Shown here: one piece after another, positions 1 through 6,996 of the stretch | Layout: each line of letters begins with the position of its first letter | How positions within the stretch are numbered: position 1 is the first letter of the stretch | Assembly: GCA_041650595.1 (NCBI GenBank) | Contig: JBAZKW010000026.1 | Span: 1-19,091, forward strand | Length of the DNA stretch: 19,091 nt | Origin: CALFCX01 sp041650595 | GTDB taxonomy: Bacteria; Margulisbacteria; WOR-1; JAKLHX01 | Reading direction: 5' to 3' | The notes under the pieces: generated by a model | Databases searched by the model: none | Told to the model about the DNA's origin: nothing | What the model saw: the letters and a program-made list of their open reading frames with translations, nothing else | Program-made: the position numbers and the translations under genes

Positions 1-1
1 T

Positions 2-139
2 GCCGCAAAAATGCGCCTGTACCTGGCGTTACCGCTCCGGGAAAAGCAAGCTATCTCCAAAGCTTTTCACGATTTTATTAAAAATCACTACCTCATTGAA
101 ACTTCCGCAAAGAGTTATTTGGAAGTTGCATTTGAATAA
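2..139 (+). CDS. C-terminal end of a gene cut by the window edge, possibly a LysR-type regulator
   Basis: One frame is open from base 2 to a TAA at 137-139 and encodes the last 45 residues of a protein. The visible part begins with a short beta-strand-like stretch (RLYLALPLREK) followed by a helix (SKAFHDFIKNHYL). This arrangement resembles the end of the LysR effector-binding domain, where a hydrophobic strand precedes a helix of the form spaa-x-aFxxFl. No DNA-binding domain or catalytic residue is in view, so the family is a weak guess from 45 residues. The gene is convergent with the nuclease at 246. About 106 bases separate them and no clear terminator hairpin is visible there. Confidence 0.4.
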   Translation, partial: AAKMRLYLALPLREKQAISKAFHDFIKNHYLIETSAKSYLEVAFE

Positions 140-245
140 TCACGTTTCCCATACTGCTCACTGCGCCTGCCGGCCCGTGACGTTCCATTTTCATAATTAT
201 ACAACCTCTTCAGAAATTATATATGGGAAGATATGACATTATCGG

Positions 246-1541
246 TCAGAGTTCTATGGTTTCCCCGTCCGCAACCTGCCGGACTGGCTGTTTGAATATT
301 GAGCTATATTCATCTGCTGAGAAAGTGTGGATTGGAATAATCGACTTAGGATCTATCGCATCCGCAAGCTTCTTCAAATCGGCAATTATTGCATGCCCGC
401 TTGTATGTATGATGATCAGCTCAACATCGACTCTCTTCAATGTCATTTTTAATTGCTTGTCCTTTTTTAGATATCCGCTCCACTGGGAATAAATATATCT
501 TGGTTTTTCTTTCCATTTGAGCTTGCTGACAAACGATCTGTTTACCCAGTTATCTTTCAATACAAGCTTTTTGTATTTTGAAACAATATATTCTTTGGGG
601 ACCATGACGTTGCTGTATTTTTTTGTTATGCCCAGATCATCAAGTATTTTTGTATGCTTGTTAGGCGTACAGAACACTTTTATGGTGCCCCCGATACCTG
701 GCATAGGAAGTCCTTTGCCTACCTCGTGACATTTATCAAGGATATACGCGGTATATGGGTCAATAACAAATGTTTTTCCTGAACGCATACATGCCCTAAA
801 AACTGAAACGATCCGATCAATGTTTTGCGAAGAACATGAGAGAATGTTCAGTCCGCTCTCTTGCCTGAAGAGCTTTACAAGCTCGTTTTCAATATCGTTC
901 TCTGATGAGCAGTCTCCGTCCTCACGTCCTATTCCTGTGCCTTCCATAAGTAAAAAATCGACGTTCTTCGGCGCATGCTCAAGCATATGTTTAAAAACTA
1001 TGCTTTTCCTCCCATGGCCGCGAAAATCGCCGGTATAAAATATTTTTTTTCCTTCAGCTTCGATTAAAAAAGCCCTTGAATCAAATCCGGAATGATCCGT
1101 AAGATAAGGAATTATCTTAAAGCCTTTTATCTGAAACGGATTGTCCCATGATCCGATTTCTTTGATATTGCTAAGTTCACAGTCTGTTTGCCCGAACAAA
1201 TGCGACGCCTGTATCATTATTCTGCAGCCTTTGCTCATATATAGAGGGATATCAGTGTTGATATAGTTTAATAATCCGTAATGATCCTGATGCGGATGGC
1301 TAATCAATATAGCATCAAATTCCGAAGCTGAACCTTTATATAGCCCCTTGATATCAGGAAGTATGCCATCAGCTATAAGCTGGCTGATATTTTTGCCTTT
1401 TAGCCTGTTCTTGTTGAACTCTCCCTCTTTTTCATCGACAAGCGGCATCCCAAGATCGACCAATATCCTGCCGTCAGCGGATCTAATTTCAACACAGCTC
1501 CCGCCTATCTCTTTAGTCCCGCGGTGTATGATTAGTTGCAT
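246..1541 (-). CDS. Beta-CASP metallo-beta-lactamase-fold nuclease (RNase J/CPSF-73-like)
   Basis: This 431-residue protein is a predicted zinc-dependent nuclease. The metallo-beta-lactamase signature HxHxDH is intact as H82-P-H84-Q-D86-H87. The next ligands are likely H150 (TDHSG) and D172 (YTGDFR). The beta-CASP part follows: a strand ending in D261 (FVID), then TSGHA with H383, and IPIH with H405. These match the order of motifs A to C and the final histidine of RNase J and CPSF-73 relatives, which cut RNA and sometimes DNA. It is shorter than RNase J (about 550 residues) and lacks the C-terminal domain of that enzyme, so a housekeeping RNase J role is less likely. The start has a modest ribosome site (TAGGGA) and lies inside the end of the preceding nuclease-like gene, overlapping it by 10 bases, which suggests coupled translation. 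The fold is secure; the substrate is unknown. Confidence 0.85.
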   Translation of the reverse strand: MQLIIHRGTKEIGGSCVEIRSADGRILVDLGMPLVDEKEGEFNKNRLKGKNISQLIADGILPDIKGLYKGSASEFDAILISHPHQDHYGLLNYINTDIPLYMSKGCRIMIQASHLFGQTDCELSNIKEIGSWDNPFQIKGFKIIPYLTDHSGFDSRAFLIEAEGKKIFYTGDFRGHGRKSIVFKHMLEHAPKNVDFLLMEGTGIGREDGDCSSENDIENELVKLFRQESGLNILSCSSQNIDRIVSVFRACMRSGKTFVIDPYTAYILDKCHEVGKGLPMPGIGGTIKVFCTPNKHTKILDDLGITKKYSNVMVPKEYIVSKYKKLVLKDNWVNRSFVSKLKWKEKPRYIYSQWSGYLKKDKQLKMTLKRVDVELIIIHTSGHAIIADLKKLADAIDPKSIIPIHTFSADEYSSIFKQPVRQVADGETIEL

Positions 1542-2701
1542 ATATCCCTATATATACTGATTTCTCTTTTCTGCCCCCATAAGCTGTTATCTATTTCAAC
1601 AAAATGCATGATTATATTATTCTTTAAATGGCCCAGAATCTTTTCAATTAACGTCCTAAATTTAAATGCCGTTTCATCCTCGCGAATATCATTCGTTACT
1701 ACATATAGAATCGGCTTAGTCCAATCATATATTCCCGATAACGATTTAATGTCATTGAATTTTCTGTCTTCTTGCTTGTGCAGCCTGTAGATATAACAAT
1801 AATAATTAAATATTTGACCAAATGCATCGAAGAGATATTTCCCCCTACTTTTTGTTTTTCCCCATACCTTTAGTTCCATTATTACAGGCCGGCCATCGGA
1901 TTTTGCAATAACATCAATATATTTTGGGTGATTTGCTTTTGAACTGGATTTTCCGGAATACAATAAAACAGGGAATTGAAATGCCACGCTTTGTTTATCA
2001 AATAGGCTTTTTATTGCAATTCCACCTGTTTGCCACCCTGTCCTGGAATAGATTTTCTCTAAAATGACAGATTCAAGATAATGCTCTTCTTTTACATGAT
2101 AATAATGTTCATCATTTGGATCGGATCTTGAAACAATTAAGTATTCTACCCACTTACTCAGCTCCATGCCCTTGTTGTTAACAGCTTCTATGTTGCCAAG
2201 AGAATCTATTTCTGCAACACGATACCCTTTATAACTTATTTGAATTGGGCTGCTAATGCTTTCATAGTATTGAAGTTTATCAATATGTTTTTGTTGGATT
2301 CCTTTTTTCAACAGCTTGCCCCTAATATTTTCAATATCAACCTCGCTGACCTTTTGCGCTCTTATTATTCCTGATAGCCATTCATCTTTGAATTCATATT
2401 TTGTATTTATGTCAACTTCAGGCAGTTCTATATCCAAATCAAATAATATCCTTTGATTCTGCAAAAACCTGATAATATTCTTATATTTTGATTTATCAAC
2501 TCGTATTTTGATTCTTTTTAATCTTTTTCCTCCATCATTCATATAAAATAGCATTATAGCTGCAACTATCGTATTTTTAGCAATATCAAGATAGTACTCT
2601 TCTTGTTCTGACCCATCCAGGCCAATTTGTAGCTCGTCATTATTTATCTCGTAATTAAACAGTGTGCTTACCGGCGATTCTTTTCTAGACACTTTTTGCA
2701 T
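1532..2701 (-). CDS. PD-(D/E)XK nuclease-like protein of unknown function
   Basis: This 389-residue protein carries a restriction-endonuclease-fold signature near its C-terminus: D263 in a strand (YIDVIA), then E276-L-K278 in the next strand (IMELKVW), followed by a helix with Q296-x3-Y300 (AFGQIFNYY). The D...ExK pair plus QxxxY is typical of RecB-like PD-(D/E)XK nucleases, which use metal ions to cut DNA or RNA. A helix around residues 205-220 with E210 and E215 may provide the usual upstream acidic residue. Residues 1-200 are not recognisable; they look mixed alpha/beta and may recognise substrate. No transmembrane segment is seen. The start is supported by GAGGA about six bases upstream of the ATG. 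It is the first gene of a two-gene unit whose second member is a beta-CASP nuclease starting within its last codons. This pairing, with no repair or housekeeping partner nearby, is compatible with a defence or nucleic-acid processing module, but that is inference. Confidence 0.75.
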   Translation of the reverse strand: MQKVSRKESPVSTLFNYEINNDELQIGLDGSEQEEYYLDIAKNTIVAAIMLFYMNDGGKRLKRIKIRVDKSKYKNIIRFLQNQRILFDLDIELPEVDINTKYEFKDEWLSGIIRAQKVSEVDIENIRGKLLKKGIQQKHIDKLQYYESISSPIQISYKGYRVAEIDSLGNIEAVNNKGMELSKWVEYLIVSRSDPNDEHYYHVKEEHYLESVILEKIYSRTGWQTGGIAIKSLFDKQSVAFQFPVLLYSGKSSSKANHPKYIDVIAKSDGRPVIMELKVWGKTKSRGKYLFDAFGQIFNYYCYIYRLHKQEDRKFNDIKSLSGIYDWTKPILYVVTNDIREDETAFKFRTLIEKILGHLKNNIIMHFVEIDNSLWGQKREISIYRDICN

Positions 2702-2750
2702 TTTTGATCCTCATTTTTAGCTGACTATTTATTAGTAAAATGTTGAATTC

Positions 2751-2759
2751 ATTATATCA
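2751..2759 (-). promoter_or_regulatory. Extended -10 promoter for the nuclease pair
   Basis: On the minus strand the sequence reads TGATATAAT, a perfect extended -10 element (TG-n-TATAAT). It lies about 50 bases upstream of the nuclease start at 2701 and just past the stop of the small membrane gene. No good -35 box is seen 17 bases further upstream, which is normal for extended -10 promoters. It would give a leader of about 43 bases that includes the GAGGA ribosome site. It suggests the nuclease pair is transcribed independently of the TPR gene upstream. Confidence 0.5.
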
Positions 2760-2765
2760 ACTCCC

Positions 2766-2960
2766 TCAATAAATACCATCTTTTCTTTCTGTCATTCTGA
2801 CCACACACATCTCTCTCCGTACCGGATGATAATGCACATGGATTTCCGATCTTTCTCCCTTCCCCTCCAGCTTGTCCATAACCTTGCCGAAGATGTAGAT
2901 GAAATATACGATCGACCATACGATTGAAATAAGTATCATCCAGCTAAACATATCAGGCAT
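2766..2960 (-). CDS. Small single-span membrane protein
   Basis: A 64-residue protein with one strongly hydrophobic segment at about residues 5-25 (WMILISIVWSIVYFIYIFG), followed by a charged tail containing KLEGKGER and a His-rich stretch (HVHYH). It is probably an inner-membrane peptide with a short soluble tail. Its ATG overlaps the end of the TPR gene by 8 bases. AAGGAG is only 2 bases from this ATG, so the ATG nine bases downstream (residue 4) is an alternative start. The overlap and ribosome site support a real gene co-transcribed with the TPR protein. I recognise no family and see no function. Confidence 0.55.
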   Translation of the reverse strand: MPDMFSWMILISIVWSIVYFIYIFGKVMDKLEGKGERSEIHVHYHPVRREMCVVRMTERKDGIY

Positions 2961-3699
2961 TTCTCCTTGTTTCTATTTCCCTGTTCCGACAATAAAAGGC
3001 CTCTTCCGTCTTTCCCATGTCATAAAGCAGTTCTCCCTTGTTAGACCAGACGTCCGAGTAATCCGGATTTATCTCAAGTGCCGTCTCATAGCTCTTTAAA
3101 GCTTCTTCCTTTTTCCCGAGCTCCGCAAGCGCGATCGCCTTATTGTTCCATATATCCTCATTAAAAGGGTTGATCTCAAGCGTCTTTTCAAAACAATTGA
3201 GCGCTTCCTCGTTCCTTTTAAGCTCCAAATATGCCAGTCCCGCATCGTTCCAGATAAATTCGCATCCCGGGTCGGTCTCACAGGCTTTTTTATAATATGG
3301 CAGGGACTCTTCATATTTTCCTTCTTTCGAGAGGTTCTCGGCCATCAGGTAAAGAGCGGAAAAATTGTTTTCATTTTTCTTTAGCATTTTTCTCATTATC
3401 TTAAAAGCTTCGGCGATCCCTTTTTCGTCAATGGCCGAGACAATTTCAACCGCATCATACATGCTTTCTTGAATATCTATCTGGGCAAATCCGCACTTTG
3501 CGGATTCTTCCCATCTTCCCAGCCGGCCCAGAAGCCGGATCTTATTCTCCAGAGCGGTTGTCGATGGCGGATATTTTGAGTCATTAGTTATCGCGGCATC
3601 ATAGCACTTGAGCGCTTCCTCATATCTTCCAAGCAGCTCAAAGCGTCTGCCTTCTTCGTTTTGGCTATTTGGGCTAAAATCGGTCGTTTTTTCGCCCAT
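2953..3699 (-). CDS. Tetratricopeptide repeat (TPR) protein
   Basis: A soluble protein of 248 residues built mainly of TPR helices. At least three canonical 34-residue repeats are clear in the C-terminal half, with the G/A-Y/F-P pattern (LAYLELKRNEEALNCFEKT, LAELGKKEEALKSYETALE and a final GELLYDMGKTEEAF). More divergent repeats occupy the N-terminal half (LLGRYEEALKCYDAAI, LLGRLGRWEES). TPR arrays are protein-binding scaffolds. There is no signal peptide and no enzymatic domain. The frame is open to an ATG at 3717, but that start would place the good ribosome site (AAAGGAGAG, about 3706-3714) inside the coding region. The ATG at 3699 sits at the right distance from it, so I chose that. It overlaps the small membrane gene downstream. 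The partner is unknown. Confidence 0.85.
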   Translation of the reverse strand: MGEKTTDFSPNSQNEEGRRFELLGRYEEALKCYDAAITNDSKYPPSTTALENKIRLLGRLGRWEESAKCGFAQIDIQESMYDAVEIVSAIDEKGIAEAFKIMRKMLKKNENNFSALYLMAENLSKEGKYEESLPYYKKACETDPGCEFIWNDAGLAYLELKRNEEALNCFEKTLEINPFNEDIWNNKAIALAELGKKEEALKSYETALEINPDYSDVWSNKGELLYDMGKTEEAFYCRNREIETRRNA

Positions 3700-3787
3700 G
3701 TGGCTCTCTCCTTTCATGTACTATCGTCAACTCTGTGTTTATTCTTGCATTTCTATATTGATTTTACCGCTGCCGCCATGACACTAT

Positions 3788-3819
3788 CTGTCAGAGGACA
3801 TTAAAAAGAACTCTGACAG
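3788..3819. promoter_or_regulatory. Perfect 9-bp inverted repeat between divergent genes
   Basis: CTGTCAGAG at 3788-3796 is repeated as its exact reverse complement CTCTGACAG at 3811-3819, with a 14-base AT-rich spacer. It lies between the minus-strand TPR gene and the plus-strand AAA+ gene, about 50 bases before the latter's ribosome site. The arm separation (23 bases start to start, about two helical turns) suits a dimeric regulator. It could also form a hairpin in the leader of the AAA+ transcript. There is no T-run, so it is not a terminator. Confidence 0.45.
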
Positions 3820-3867
3820 GTCTTGTCGCCATGCCTCTGCTACCCTGTTTGTAAGGAGGGCTTTATT

Positions 3868-4866
3868 ATGAAAGAAGATGATATTTGTATGGACAAGCCT
3901 GTTGACGATACTATGCTGCAATCCGTGATAAAGGAGTTTGAAGGGACTCTCGTCAAAAACAATCCAGTCCGGCAGGAAAAGCTTGCGTTCACGCTGCCGA
4001 AGGCACATAAAAGACATAGCAGCATCCGTCCCAGGGATATATATGAAGAGATTGGAAAGACCGTCTACGGTCAGGAAGAGGCAAAAAGGACTCTATCCGT
4101 GATCCTGTACGAACATCTCCTTCGCCAGAAAGACGGCTGCAGGGGGCGCGATATTCCCAAGACCAACGCGCTTCTTATAGGACCGTCCGGTTGTGGGAAA
4201 ACACTTATTGCAAAAAGTATGGCAGAAGTGGCAAAAGTCCCGTTCGTCAGGATAGACGCGTCTTCCCTCGTGACCAGGGGCTATCGCGGCGGGATGCACG
4301 TCGAGCAGATAATGGACATCCTTTTAAATGCTTCAAATGGACACAAGACCATTGCAAGCCGCGGCATCATATTCCTGGACGAGATTGATAAGATCGCCAC
4401 GACGGATGCTGACTGGGAACTCGCAACCGGCCACGTGCAGAACGAACTCCTGTCGATCATAGACGGCGCGGACCTTTATCATGAGACCACCCATCTTGAG
4501 TACGAAAGGGATACTTTCAGCTTTAAAGATGTGCTTATTATCTTCGGCGGCTCGTTTGAAAGGAAATGGACGAACATCAATGACAGGCAGGACCTCGTTT
4601 CTTACGGCCTGGTCCCTGAATTGGTCAACAGGATGGGGACTATTATAAGGATGGAACAAAGCAGCGCCGATGTGCTTATTCAGATGATAAGGCCGGCCGT
4701 CGAAGAATATTCGGCCATCCTTGATCTCGATAGGGACGAAAAGACTCTCTATACCGAGCTTTTGTCCTCTATCATCAAAGCCGACAAGGAGCTTATAAAA
4801 ATGGGCGGGAGATGCGTAGGCCCTCTAGTCAGAAAATTCTTTGAGGATAGATTGTTTGAATTATAA
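3868..4866 (+). CDS. ClpX-like AAA+ ATPase without a zinc-binding domain
   Basis: This 332-residue protein is a single AAA+ module of the ClpX/HslU type, which unfolds or remodels proteins using ATP. Motifs in order: Walker A GPSGCGKT (105-112), a pore-loop-like GYRG (138-141, compare GYVG of ClpX), Walker B IIFLDE (167-172), an arginine-finger candidate R255 (ELVNR) and sensor 2 R315 (GGR). ClpX is normally about 420 residues with an N-terminal four-cysteine zinc domain. Here the first 50 residues carry no such domain, and I see no I/L-G-F tripeptide for binding ClpP. It is therefore more likely a stand-alone remodelling ATPase than a protease subunit. The frame extends upstream to an ATG at 3823, but GTAAGGAGGG at 3851-3860 sits seven bases before the ATG at 3868, which fixes the start. 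The client protein is unknown. Confidence 0.85.
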   Translation: MKEDDICMDKPVDDTMLQSVIKEFEGTLVKNNPVRQEKLAFTLPKAHKRHSSIRPRDIYEEIGKTVYGQEEAKRTLSVILYEHLLRQKDGCRGRDIPKTNALLIGPSGCGKTLIAKSMAEVAKVPFVRIDASSLVTRGYRGGMHVEQIMDILLNASNGHKTIASRGIIFLDEIDKIATTDADWELATGHVQNELLSIIDGADLYHETTHLEYERDTFSFKDVLIIFGGSFERKWTNINDRQDLVSYGLVPELVNRMGTIIRMEQSSADVLIQMIRPAVEEYSAILDLDRDEKTLYTELLSSIIKADKELIKMGGRCVGPLVRKFFEDRLFEL

Positions 4867-4900
4867 AATGCGCGCAATGCGGGAAGGAACATGAGTATTG

Positions 4901-5014
4901 ATGTCATATTTAGATATCATTTTCGGCTGGGTGATTGTGATAATCGGATATTTTGTTACTCCGCTTCTGATAGGCGTTATCGGATTCTATCTATTGTGGA
5001 AGTCGCATAATTAA
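4901..5014 (+). CDS. Small hydrophobic membrane peptide (37 residues)
   Basis: A short frame starting at an ATG encodes 37 residues that are almost entirely hydrophobic between residues 5 and 33 (FGWVIVIIGYFV, then a TP pair, then LLIGVIGFYLLW) and ends in KSHN. The composition is that of a membrane-spanning peptide, possibly a helical hairpin or one long helix. A purine-rich GGGAAGGA lies about 12 bases upstream, rather far for a ribosome site. It follows the AAA+ gene after 34 bases on the same strand and could be co-transcribed. A frame this short can arise by chance, but the strict hydrophobic pattern makes a real gene fairly likely. Confidence 0.4.
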   Translation: MSYLDIIFGWVIVIIGYFVTPLLIGVIGFYLLWKSHN

Positions 5015-5048
5015 TAAGTATTCCATAAGGGACATCGACCATAAACGA

Positions 5049-5077
5049 TTGAAATATATATCATATCTATATATAAT
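5049..5077 (+). promoter_or_regulatory. Sigma-70-type promoter of the ketosynthase operon
   Basis: TTGAAA at 5049-5054 and a perfect TATAAT at 5072-5077 are separated by exactly 17 bases. Transcription should start near 5084, only a few bases before the ATG at 5089. No Shine-Dalgarno sequence fits in so short a leader, so the first gene is probably translated from a leaderless or nearly leaderless mRNA. Confidence 0.7.
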
Positions 5078-5088
5078 GAATTCAAGAC

Positions 5089-6333
5089 ATGGGAAAAAGA
5101 AGAGTCGTCGTAACAGGGATAGGCGTTATTGCGCCAAACGGCATCGGAAAGGATGCGTTTTGGGATGCCTGCGTTAACGGAAAATCCGGGATAGGTTTAG
5201 TATCGAGATTTGACGCATCTGATTTTCCAACTAAAATCGCAGGGGAAGTGAAGAATTTCTCTCCGCATGATTATATGACCCCTAAAGAAGCGCGTAGAAT
5301 TGACCGCTTTGCGCATTTTGCGATAGCATCTTCAATATTAGCCGTTAAAGATACAAATTTAATAATTGACAACAATAATTCTGAAAATATAGGCGTTGTT
5401 ATTGGCACATCAACTGCGGGATTGGGATACGCCGAGGAACAATACAAATTATTTACAGAAAGCGGATACAAAAAGATCAATCCTTTTGCGGTCGCTTCAA
5501 TTATTACGGCAAGCAGCGCCAGCGAAGTTTCGCTCCATTTGGGTGTCAAAGGACCAAGCCTCATATTGTCTACCGCTTGCGCGTCGGGAACAAACGCAGT
5601 CGGTTATGCCGCACAGTTAATCCAGAATGGCGATATTGATATGATGATAGCCGGCGGCGCGGAAGCTCCTATTTTCCCATTCTCTTTCGCGATATTTTGC
5701 GCGTCAAGAGTTCTTTCCACAAGAAACAATGAACCGGAAAAAGCATGCAGGCCTTTTGACAAAGACAGAGACGGAACAGTGATCAGCGAAGGAGCCGGAA
5801 TGCTTATACTTGAGGATCTTGATCATGCTCTTAAAAGAAAAGCTCCTATCTATGCTGAAATAGTTGGATTCGGAAGCACTTGCGACGCTTTTGGAGCCAT
5901 TAAACAGGAACCGACCGGAGGGCAGGCGGAAAGAGCAATGAGATTAGCATTAAAAACCGCCGGAATAAATCCCGAGGATATTGATTATATAAACGCGCAC
6001 GGCAGCTCGACTATCCAAAACGACAAGATTGAAACTGACATAATTAAAGATGTTTTTGGTAAACATGCCTATAAACTGGCGATAAGTTCCACAAAATCCA
6101 TGATAGGACATCTGCAGGGCGGCTGCGCGGGACCAGAAATTATCGCAACCTGTCTGGCTATTAAAGAAGGGATTATCCCTCCGACAATAAATCTTGATAA
6201 TCCGGATAAAGACTGCGACCTGGATTATGTGCCGAATAAAAGCAGAAAAAAATCGATTAAATATGCGCTAAAGAATACATTCGGTTTTGGCGGAAAGAAT
6301 GCTGCTATTGTCTTAAAACTGTTTGGGTTGTAA
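5089..6333 (+). CDS. Beta-ketoacyl-ACP synthase (FabF/KAS II type)
   Basis: A 414-residue thiolase-fold condensing enzyme that joins an acyl group to malonyl-ACP to extend a fatty or polyketide chain. The catalytic triad is intact: nucleophile C164 (STACASG), H304 (NAHGSST) and H341 (IGHLQGG), with K336 in STKS. The N-terminus VVVTGIGVIAPNG and the C-terminal FGFGGKNAA loop are typical, and the length matches FabF (about 410). It differs from standard FabF in details such as GHLQGG for GHxxGA. No acyl carrier protein, FabG or other fatty-acid genes are adjacent, so it is probably a specialised ketosynthase rather than the housekeeping enzyme. It is the first gene of a plus-strand operon with a methyltransferase, an acyltransferase and a sensor kinase. 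There is no Shine-Dalgarno site before the ATG; the promoter leaves a leader of only a few bases. Confidence 0.9.
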   Translation: MGKRRVVVTGIGVIAPNGIGKDAFWDACVNGKSGIGLVSRFDASDFPTKIAGEVKNFSPHDYMTPKEARRIDRFAHFAIASSILAVKDTNLIIDNNNSENIGVVIGTSTAGLGYAEEQYKLFTESGYKKINPFAVASIITASSASEVSLHLGVKGPSLILSTACASGTNAVGYAAQLIQNGDIDMMIAGGAEAPIFPFSFAIFCASRVLSTRNNEPEKACRPFDKDRDGTVISEGAGMLILEDLDHALKRKAPIYAEIVGFGSTCDAFGAIKQEPTGGQAERAMRLALKTAGINPEDIDYINAHGSSTIQNDKIETDIIKDVFGKHAYKLAISSTKSMIGHLQGGCAGPEIIATCLAIKEGIIPPTINLDNPDKDCDLDYVPNKSRKKSIKYALKNTFGFGGKNAAIVLKLFGL

Positions 6334-6338
6334 TTCTG

Positions 6339-6962
6339 ATGATTACTAATATACTAATAACCATTGTTGTCCTGACAGGACTTGAGCAGCTATACGAAAC
6401 TGCAGTACTGGGACAAAGGAAAGAAAAAGGCATCTTAAGAGGCGAGAAGTGGACGATTTGGGGCATGGGAATCGCTCATTTTCTCACGTTTATATTTACT
6501 CTCGCAGAGTTTTTTCTTGTCAGAAGATCTCTTAACCTGGAAATATCCATGATCGGTATTTCAATGTATGCTTTGGGAGTGATCGGAAGATATTGGACGA
6601 TCAATACTCTTGGAAAATATTGGAGCATCTTCATTGAAATGAGAGAGAATCAAAAACTGATAACTGACGGCCCTTTCAATTTCATGAGGCATCCGTCATA
6701 TTTCTCTTTGTTTTTCAAAGTTTTGAGCGTTCCTCTGATACTTAACTCCTACTTTACTTTTTTGTTTGTCCTGATCTTTTATTGCCCGCTCGTTTTTATC
6801 CGGTTGTATTATGAAGAAATTGAGCTTTTTAAGAAGTTTAAAAAAACCTATGCATCTTACAGAAGAGGGAAATGGTCTCTTTTTCCATTCAATAAAGGTA
6901 AAACAACAAAATTTTTGGCAAACAAAATCAAGCCGTTAAGGAAGATATTGAACAGATGGTAA
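6339..6962 (+). CDS. Membrane methyltransferase of the isoprenylcysteine/phospholipid methyltransferase type
   Basis: A 207-residue integral membrane protein with about five hydrophobic segments (roughly residues 3-17, 40-60, 68-84, 120-134 and 136-154). It has the family's cofactor-binding signature: GPFNFMRHPSYFS at 111-123, then a conserved glutamate pair E159-E160 and a Y-x2-Y motif near 171-174. Members use S-adenosylmethionine to methylate carboxyl groups of lipidated cysteine, lipid head groups or similar lipid-like substrates in the membrane; the bacterial substrates are mostly unknown. The start lies five bases after the ketosynthase stop with no Shine-Dalgarno site, so it depends on translational coupling. 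Given its neighbours, an acyl or ketoacyl product is a possible substrate, but this is inference. The C-terminal 30 residues are strongly basic. Confidence 0.8.
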   Translation: MITNILITIVVLTGLEQLYETAVLGQRKEKGILRGEKWTIWGMGIAHFLTFIFTLAEFFLVRRSLNLEISMIGISMYALGVIGRYWTINTLGKYWSIFIEMRENQKLITDGPFNFMRHPSYFSLFFKVLSVPLILNSYFTFLFVLIFYCPLVFIRLYYEEIELFKKFKKTYASYRRGKWSLFPFNKGKTTKFLANKIKPLRKILNRW

Positions 6963-6996
6963 TAGGATGCTATCAGTTTAGTGTATAATAACTGCA

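Noticed and set aside
93..194. 33-residue minus-strand frame with a TATAAT-like sequence just upstream
   Set aside because: It overlaps the end of the plus-strand partial gene antisense, has no hydrophobic or recognisable pattern, and the promoter-like bases lie in an AT-rich stretch.
5089..6333. Housekeeping fatty-acid synthesis locus
   Set aside because: Only a ketosynthase is present; no acyl carrier protein, reductase, dehydratase or transacylase gene is adjacent.
6984..6989. TATAAT before the acyltransferase as an independent promoter
   Set aside because: No acceptable -35 box lies 16-18 bases upstream and it is not a true extended -10, so I mention it only as possible support for a leaderless start.
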